A stretch of DNA of 11,580 nucleotides from Odoribacteraceae bacterium (GTDB lineage: Bacteria; Bacteroidota; Bacteroidia; Bacteroidales; Marinifilaceae), in the NCBI GenBank assembly GCA_031267995.1, contig JAIRXZ010000123.1, positions 1 through 11,580 of the forward strand, in the 5' to 3' direction. Of this stretch, positions 7,095-11,580 are shown piece by piece (positions within the stretch are counted from its first letter, which is position 1; each line of letters opens with the position of its first letter). The translations under genes were made by a program, and so were the position numbers. The notes under the pieces are model-generated. The model worked only from the letters and a program-made list of their open reading frames with translations. It did no database searches and was not told where the DNA came from.

Positions 7095-7102
7095 TAACTT
7101 TA
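7095..7102 (+). promoter_or_regulatory. Candidate -7 promoter element for the receiver/PEP-binding gene
   Basis: TAACTTTA differs from the Bacteroidota -7 consensus TAnnTTTG only in the last base and lies 45 bases before the ATG at 7148. The T-rich stretch around 7068-7072 is at roughly the right distance for a -33 element but is not a clean TTTG. No Shine-Dalgarno sequence precedes the ATG. Confidence 0.25.
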
Positions 7103-7147
7103 GCCGCAAATGGGTACCTTCGCGAGGGTATAACAAGCAATAATGTG

Positions 7148-10111
7148 ATGGAAAAGATTGATCTGAACAGAATTTACAAGCGAAGGAGGAGCGACCGCGA
7201 TATCTTCCAGGAGCTGATGCCGTTTAAGGTGAAGGAGGTTTTACTCGTCGCCAATTATTACGACGCGTACACGATCGAGCGCGAGGGGCAGTTCTCCGAC
7301 AAGATCTTTGGCGAGTTCCTGCAGCTGAATCTCTTCACGGCTCCCCGCTTTACCTCCGTCGCCAGCGAGGAGGCCGCCCTCAAGGAGCTGGAGCGGCAGC
7401 GGTTCGACCTCGTCATCATCATGACCGGCCTGGATAAGGAGACCCCCCTCCTCGTCAGCCAACATATCAAGGCCGCGTACCCGGATATTCTCCAGCTGAT
7501 GCTGGTGAATAACAACGCCGACCTCTCGCATTTCCACCAGATCGAGGAGGAGGTGATGAAGTCCGTGGAGCGACTGTTCGTGTGGAACGGGTCTACCAAA
7601 ATCTTCGCCGCCATGACGCACTACCTCGAAGATAAGGAGAACCTGGAGGCCGATACCAAGCTCGGCGACGTGCGCGTGATCCTCGTCGTGGAGAACTCCG
7701 TGCGCTATTACTCCCGCTACCTGCCGCTGCTCTACTCCGAGATCATGACCCAAACGCAGGATATTATCAAGGACGAAACCGGCACCGACGAGCTGGGGCT
7801 GATCCTCAAAATGCGCGTGTGCCCCAAGGTGATCCTCACCAGCACCTTCGAGGAGGCCGCCGCCATCGTCGATAAATATTGCAATAACCTCATCGGCGTT
7901 ATCTCCGACGTCCGATACCCCCGCGACGGCGGCGAGGCCGAGGATGCCGGCATACAACTCATCCGCTACGTGCAGCAGGTCGACCACCGCATCCCCTGCC
8001 TCCTCCAAAGTCACGAGGCCGAAAACGCCCTCAAGGCCGCCGAGGTGGGCGCCGATTTTATCAATAAAAACTCGCTCACCCTATCCCTGGATATTAAACA
8101 GTTTATCAAAAAGCAACTCGGATTCGGCGATTTTATCTTCCGCGACAAGCTGGGCGAACCCATCGACAAGGCCGCCAATATCGCCGAGTTCAAGCAAAAA
8201 CTCGCTACCGTCCCCGCCGATTCCATCGAGTACCACTCCAAGCGCAATGGCATCTCCGCCTGGTTTATGGCGCGCGCGGAGATCAATATGGCCAAAAAAT
8301 TGCGCCGCTATAGCTTTGAATATTTCCACGACCCGGAGCAGGTGCGACACTTTATCAGCACCGTCTTCGAAAGCTCGCGCCTCAAGAAACTGCGCGGGCG
8401 CATCATCAATTTCGACCCCGCGCTGGTCGATTCGTCGCACTATATTACTCGCCTCGGCAAGGGGTCGCTCGGCGGCAAGGGGCGCGGGCTGGCGTTCATC
8501 TCGCACTTTATCGAACACGTCTACCTCCGCAAGCTCATCCCCGATCTCCGCGTGGCCATCCCCAAGACGGCCATCATCGGCGTCGAGGAGTTTGACAATT
8601 TTTTCGAGATCAACGACCTCTTCGATCTCGCTTACGGCAACAAGCCCTTCGACCAGCTGCTGACCGCCTTCCGCGAGGCGCGCCTCTCCCCCAAGCTCGC
8701 GCAAAAACTGCGGCGATACGCCCAGGTGATGACCAAGCCGCTCGCCATCCGATCCTCCGGCCTGTTCGAGGATTCGCTCAACCAACCCTTCGCCGGCGTC
8801 TACGCCACCTACCTCATCCCCAATAATCACCCCGACCTGGAACGGCGCGTGCGCGAACTCGAAGATGCCATCAAACTCGTCTACGCCTCCACTTTCACGG
8901 ATAATTCGCGCGCCTATTTTAAGGCCATCGACAGCCTCATCGAGGAGGAAAAAATGGCCATCATCATACAGGAGATCGTCGGCACGCCGCACGAAAACCG
9001 CTACTACCCGGATATCAGCGGCGTCGCGCAGTCGTTTAACTTCTATCCCTTCTCGCACATCCGCCCGGAGGACGGGTTTGCCGTGCTCGCCGTTGGCCTC
9101 GGCGTCCACGTCGTCGGGGGCGAAAAGGCGCACCGCTTCTCCCCCGCCTATCCCAAGCTGCACCTCGGATCCACCGCCGATATGATCCGCGATTCGCAGC
9201 GCACTTTCTACGCCCTCGACCTGGAACAACGGCCGCGCGATCTCTACGCCGAGGGCGAAAACGCCGCCATCCTCACCCACGATCTCAAAACGGCCGAGGC
9301 CGACGGCACGCTCGAATATAGCGCCACCGTCTACGATTTCATGAACGACCGCTTCGTCCACGATTTCAGCGTCCGCGGGCAACGCGTCGTCAACTTCTCC
9401 AAGATACTTCTCTACGACCAAATCCCCCTCGCCAAAGCCCTCCAGGTGCTCCTCGACATCTTTGCCCAGGCGCTCGGCTCCCCCGTCGAAATCGAGTTTG
9501 CCCTCAACATCGAGAACGGCGCGCCCGTCCTCTACCCGCTGCAAATTAAACCCCTCATCAAAAGCGAATACAATATCGACATCGATACCGTCGATATCGA
9601 TCCCGAACGCGTCCTCCTCCGCGCCGATAAGGGCATGGGCAACGGAAAACTCGACTATATCCGCGATGTCGTCTACATCATCCCCGAAAAATTCGACAGG
9701 CTAAAGACCACCGAAATGGCGGCAGAGATCAAGATTATCAACCAGCAACTCGTCGACGAAGGGGCCAAGTATATCCTCGTCGGCCCCGGACGATGGGGCA
9801 CCCGCGACCCGCTCACCGGCATCCCCGTCGAGTGGCCGGACATCTCCAATGCCAAGGTGATCGTCGAACAGGGACTGCCGGATTTCCCCCTCGACGCCTC
9901 CCTCGGCTCCCACTTTTTCCACAACGTCACCTCGCTGCACGTCGGCTACTTCGCCCTCCCCTACCACTCGGCCACCTCCTTCGTCCGCCTCGACCTCCTC
10001 GCTAACCAGGAGATCGTCAGCGAGATGACCTACGCCCGCCGCGTCCGCTTCCCCCAACCCCTCACCGTGTGGATGGACGGCCGCGCCCGCACCTCCATCA
10101 TCGGCTACTGA
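7148..10111 (+). CDS. Receiver-receiver-PEP/pyruvate-binding domain protein (often annotated 'phosphoenolpyruvate synthase')
   Basis: A 987-residue soluble protein. Residues ~27-155 form a receiver-like fold (VLLVANYYDAYTIEREGQ) whose expected phosphoacceptor position reads IIMTG, without the aspartate. Residues ~173-325 form a second receiver with plausible D254 (ISDVRYP), S288 and K307. From ~430 comes a PPDK/PEP-synthase N-terminal nucleotide-binding domain: GKGSLGGKGRGLA (437-449), AIRSSGLFEDSLNQPFAG (533-550), and a closing LQIKP (798-802) where catalytic relatives usually have LQxRP. A C-terminal domain (~804-987) with GPGRWGTRDP (879-888) follows. The swivelling phosphohistidine domain and the PEP-utilising barrel are both missing, so PEP synthesis is unlikely; a signalling or phosphotransfer role is inference. 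The ATG at 7148 is preferred over the GTG at 7034, which adds 38 basic residues across the control region. An ATG at 7217 with AGGAG upstream is a weaker alternative. Confidence 0.85.
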   Translation: MEKIDLNRIYKRRRSDRDIFQELMPFKVKEVLLVANYYDAYTIEREGQFSDKIFGEFLQLNLFTAPRFTSVASEEAALKELERQRFDLVIIMTGLDKETPLLVSQHIKAAYPDILQLMLVNNNADLSHFHQIEEEVMKSVERLFVWNGSTKIFAAMTHYLEDKENLEADTKLGDVRVILVVENSVRYYSRYLPLLYSEIMTQTQDIIKDETGTDELGLILKMRVCPKVILTSTFEEAAAIVDKYCNNLIGVISDVRYPRDGGEAEDAGIQLIRYVQQVDHRIPCLLQSHEAENALKAAEVGADFINKNSLTLSLDIKQFIKKQLGFGDFIFRDKLGEPIDKAANIAEFKQKLATVPADSIEYHSKRNGISAWFMARAEINMAKKLRRYSFEYFHDPEQVRHFISTVFESSRLKKLRGRIINFDPALVDSSHYITRLGKGSLGGKGRGLAFISHFIEHVYLRKLIPDLRVAIPKTAIIGVEEFDNFFEINDLFDLAYGNKPFDQLLTAFREARLSPKLAQKLRRYAQVMTKPLAIRSSGLFEDSLNQPFAGVYATYLIPNNHPDLERRVRELEDAIKLVYASTFTDNSRAYFKAIDSLIEEEKMAIIIQEIVGTPHENRYYPDISGVAQSFNFYPFSHIRPEDGFAVLAVGLGVHVVGGEKAHRFSPAYPKLHLGSTADMIRDSQRTFYALDLEQRPRDLYAEGENAAILTHDLKTAEADGTLEYSATVYDFMNDRFVHDFSVRGQRVVNFSKILLYDQIPLAKALQVLLDIFAQALGSPVEIEFALNIENGAPVLYPLQIKPLIKSEYNIDIDTVDIDPERVLLRADKGMGNGKLDYIRDVVYIIPEKFDRLKTTEMAAEIKIINQQLVDEGAKYILVGPGRWGTRDPLTGIPVEWPDISNAKVIVEQGLPDFPLDASLGSHFFHNVTSLHVGYFALPYHSATSFVRLDLLANQEIVSEMTYARRVRFPQPLTVWMDGRARTSIIGY

Positions 10112-10114
10112 GCC

Positions 10115-10978
10115 TCAATAACAGTCCCAGCTGTACGCCACCTCCGCGAAATCACCGGCCGCCAAATCGTCCGGCCGCGCCAGGAAATGGCAAAAACCGC
10201 CGCCGCGCCACGATACTTCCACGCCTCCCTCCACTCCCGACGCCAGCTGCAACAGCAACGCCGTGTGCTCCCGCGCGTAATCGTGGTACGCCCGCGGGTC
10301 TAACTGCGAAAACGACGGGTAGCCGCCCACCCGGTGACCACCGCAGCGCACGCGCTCGTACACCTCGTCCAGCAAACCCTCCGGCACCCTGTCCAGCGAC
10401 CGCAGTTTGCCTCCCGTCACCTCGTTATAAAACTTCAACAGCAGGCCATCGAAGCGGAAATCATCGCCACCCATGCACGTCCGCTCCAGGCGGAAACGCA
10501 ACCGCGCCTCGCCTTCCAGCGGGAACGCCACCGGCGCCTCGCCCTCCGGCATCGCCGGCGCCTCGCCCTGTTCCGCGTCCGTCGACACCTCCTCGTGAAA
10601 CACCACGCGAAAGGCCTTTTGTGCCGTCAGCGTTTCATAATCCATCCCGTACTGCTCGTCGTTCCCCACGTAAAACTGCGCCAGTCCCCGCGTCGGGAAC
10701 CCCTCCAACGCCGGCATCTCCCAAAAGTTCAACTGCGCCAGGAACCGCAACGGCACCTCCTCGCGACCTTCCCGACGCTCCCGCGGGAACGCGAATCCCG
10801 GCGGCAAATAGGGGACGCCACCCAACTTGCTCTCCCACGGCGCGCACGACTCCCGCGACGGCAATACCCGCACCGTCTCCACCGACGTCTGCTTCTCGAA
10901 CAACTCCACGATACGCCCGGCCACGTCTCCCGCCGGCGCCACTTCCTTATTCCCGAATAACTTACCAATGAATCCCAT
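10115..10978 (-). CDS. DUF1963 / YwqG-like protein of unknown function
   Basis: A 287-residue protein matching the DUF1963 (YwqG) pattern. Visible pieces are WESKLGGVPYLPPGFAFP (about 50-67), LRFLAQLNFWEMPAL, GLAQFYVGND, the central GGYPSFSQLDPR and the C-terminal VAYSWDCY. No catalytic residues are known for the family and no signal peptide or membrane segment is visible. A stretch around residues 140-165 has three EGEA/QGEA-like repeats, acidic and probably flexible. The start MGFIGKLFGNKE at 10978 is chosen because the 47 residues upstream lie in repeat-rich non-coding DNA. The gene converges on the receiver/PEP-binding gene with 3 bases between the two stop codons. It has no obvious functional link with its neighbours. 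Confidence 0.8.
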   Translation of the reverse strand: MGFIGKLFGNKEVAPAGDVAGRIVELFEKQTSVETVRVLPSRESCAPWESKLGGVPYLPPGFAFPRERREGREEVPLRFLAQLNFWEMPALEGFPTRGLAQFYVGNDEQYGMDYETLTAQKAFRVVFHEEVSTDAEQGEAPAMPEGEAPVAFPLEGEARLRFRLERTCMGGDDFRFDGLLLKFYNEVTGGKLRSLDRVPEGLLDEVYERVRCGGHRVGGYPSFSQLDPRAYHDYAREHTALLLQLASGVEGGVEVSWRGGGFCHFLARPDDLAAGDFAEVAYSWDCY

Positions 10979-11077
10979 AATGTATATTTTTAACAGAACA
11001 CCGCGAATGTACGCGAATTTGTCGGAAAACCACGAGCGAGAATCAGCACGACGAGAGGGCACGACGGCCAACACATC

Positions 11078-11122
11078 GGGATGCGCACACCGAGGGTGCA
11101 CCCTCTCCCCCACACGCATCCC
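11078..11122. repeat. Nested inverted repeat upstream of the DUF1963 gene
   Basis: The outer arms gggatgcg (11078-11085) and cgcatccc (11115-11122) enclose a perfect 14-base palindrome, gagggtgcaccctc (11092-11105). It lies 100 bases upstream of the DUF1963 start, so it could be a leader structure, an operator or another dispersed repeat. The sequence does not decide between these. Confidence 0.55.
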
Positions 11123-11136
11123 AACGCCTCCCTCCC

Positions 11137-11190
11137 GTGCTGGTGCGGACTTGCAGCCCGTGCCAACGAAAGGGTAAACACGCCGGGGGG
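11137..11190. repeat. Two-armed palindromic repeat, internally deleted copy C
   Basis: This third copy of the element at 1-97 and 375-475 keeps the left arm (tggtgcggacttgcagcccg) and the tail (taaacacgccggggg) but lacks the middle and the right arm, about 50 bases. The junction falls exactly where copies A and B carry short direct repeats (acgaaaggg and gcgaagggg), which fits slippage or recombination between them. The remaining arm has lost one base pair of its small stem. Confidence 0.75.
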
Positions 11191-11457
11191 GAGATGGTGC
11201 GTCCTCGGCCGGTCTATAAGCGTGTCAGCCAGGTCGTGGATTTCTCGCTAAATGCTTTCATACCCGTTGTTGTCGAAAACTTGAAAATACAGGAGTTTCT
11301 GCATAACACACTTGTGCAAAGGATATGGATACATATTTGATGGCTGTCACGGACGTGCGTGATGGCTGTTTTTACACCCGAAACGGGTGTAAAAACGGTC
11401 GGAATGGGGGTAGTGAAGTTCGTCGGCGTGGTGACACGTGGCGGGTGCGTCGCGCGT
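11191..11457. other. Non-coding spacer between the DUF1963 and glutamate synthase genes
   Basis: I see no credible gene. The plus-strand frame 11137-11340 begins in repeat copy C and has no recognisable features. The part from about 11235 to 11340 is visibly more AT-rich than the rest of the window. A 10-base direct repeat, tgatggctgt, occurs at 11338 and 11360, and the second copy leads into the inverted repeat at 11368-11396. As the 3' flank of the minus-strand gene at 11458, and far upstream of the DUF1963 gene, it may hold termination or promoter signals, but none is clear. Confidence 0.5.
11368..11396. repeat. Perfect 13-bp-stem inverted repeat, T-rich 5' arm
   Basis: The arms gtttttacacccg (11368-11380) and cgggtgtaaaaac (11384-11396) pair perfectly around a 3-base loop. 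The element sits 61 bases past the stop of the glutamate synthase gene, a place where a terminator is expected. However, on both strands the T-run is in the 5' arm and the A-run in the 3' arm, and no T-run follows the stem. That is the reverse of a normal intrinsic terminator. A protein-binding operator, a dispersed palindrome or a 3'-protecting hairpin are alternatives. Confidence 0.7.
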
Positions 11458-11580
11458 TTACCGTTCGAGGCTGTCGAGGATTCCGCGGGCGGCTCGTCGG
11501 CCGTCGCCCATGGCGAGGATGACGGTGGCGCCGCCGCGGACGATGTCGCCGCCGGCGAAGAGGGGGGGGAGGCTGGTTTG
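11458..11580 (-). CDS. NADPH-dependent glutamate synthase small subunit-type protein (GltA/GltD family), C-terminal fragment
   Basis: The last 40 codons of a gene cut by the window edge. The translation contains LFAGGDIVRGGATVILAMGD followed by GRRAARGILDSLER and the stop. This is the C-terminal FAD-binding signature (GGD...GGATVILAMGDGR.AA) of the glutamate synthase beta-subunit family, which passes electrons from NAD(P)H through FAD and Fe-S clusters. The GATVILAMG form is closer to the stand-alone NADPH-dependent GltA type common in Bacteroidota than to classical GltD, but the whole gene is needed to decide. Sulfide dehydrogenase or ferredoxin-NADP reductase relatives share the motif. Confidence 0.85.
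   Translation of the reverse strand, partial: QTSLPPLFAGGDIVRGGATVILAMGDGRRAARGILDSLER

Noticed and set aside
7034..7147. GTG-started extension of the receiver/PEP-binding protein
   Set aside because: It would add 38 basic residues through the promoter region with no resemblance to family N-termini. The ATG at 7148 fits better.
8081..9544. Long minus-strand frame (487 residues) opposite the receiver/PEP-binding gene
   Set aside because: It is low in motifs and rich in Asp/Glu/Val/Gly, lying opposite clearly recognisable PPDK-type motifs. It is a GC-driven shadow frame.
10979..11119. 47-codon extension of the DUF1963 protein
   Set aside because: It crosses the nested palindrome and repeat-like DNA, and the residues do not look like a signal peptide or a domain.
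11137..11340. Plus-strand 67-residue frame
   Set aside because: It starts within repeat copy C and has no motif, ribosome-binding site or family resemblance.

Overview
The window reads as a GC-rich chromosome segment of a member of the Bacteroidota, most likely Bacteroidales. This is inferred from four things: the gene order bioA-bioF-bioG-bioC-bioD, in which BioG takes the place of BioH; the large receiver plus PEP/pyruvate-binding protein next to it; the absence of clear Shine-Dalgarno sequences; and abundant short palindromic intergenic repeats. No 16S rRNA or other taxonomic marker is present, so the assignment is tentative.

Layout. Bases 1-475 hold no credible gene. They are packed with repeats: two copies of a ~97-bp two-armed palindromic element, two related GC-rich hairpins, and a cluster of 33-bp units that begins with a perfect 24-bp inverted repeat. 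Bases 476-6999, all on the minus strand, form one tightly coupled operon read bioA > bioF > bioG > bioC > bioD > U32-family protein. Every junction overlaps by 1-14 bases. The set covers both ends of biotin synthesis: BioC and BioG make the pimeloyl moiety on the fatty-acid machinery, and BioF, BioA and BioD build the ring up to dethiobiotin. Biotin synthase (bioB) is absent from the window. The last gene encodes a 666-residue U32 protein resembling the RNA-hydroxylation branch of that family. It carries two in-frame copies of an 84-bp repeat just before its C-terminal cysteine motif.

Bases 7000-7147 form the divergent control region, with a weak candidate BirA operator next to bioA. Bases 7148-10111 (plus strand) encode a 987-residue protein: a degenerate receiver, an intact-looking receiver, a PEP/pyruvate (nucleotide)-binding domain and a distinct C-terminal domain. 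It has no phosphohistidine or PEP-utilising catalytic domain, so the usual label 'phosphoenolpyruvate synthase' is probably wrong. Bases 10115-10978 (minus strand) encode a DUF1963/YwqG-like protein, convergent with it and only 3 bases away.

Bases 10979-11457 are non-coding. They contain a nested palindrome, a third, internally deleted copy of the palindromic element, and an exact 13-bp-stem inverted repeat. Bases 11458-11580 (minus strand) are the last 40 codons of a GltA/GltD-type glutamate synthase small-subunit protein cut by the window edge.

I did not find a mobile element with a transposase, a CRISPR array, an rRNA or tRNA, or a defence system. The points most worth a second look are the coding-sequence repeat insertion, the non-catalytic PEP-synthase-like signalling protein and the palindromic repeat family.
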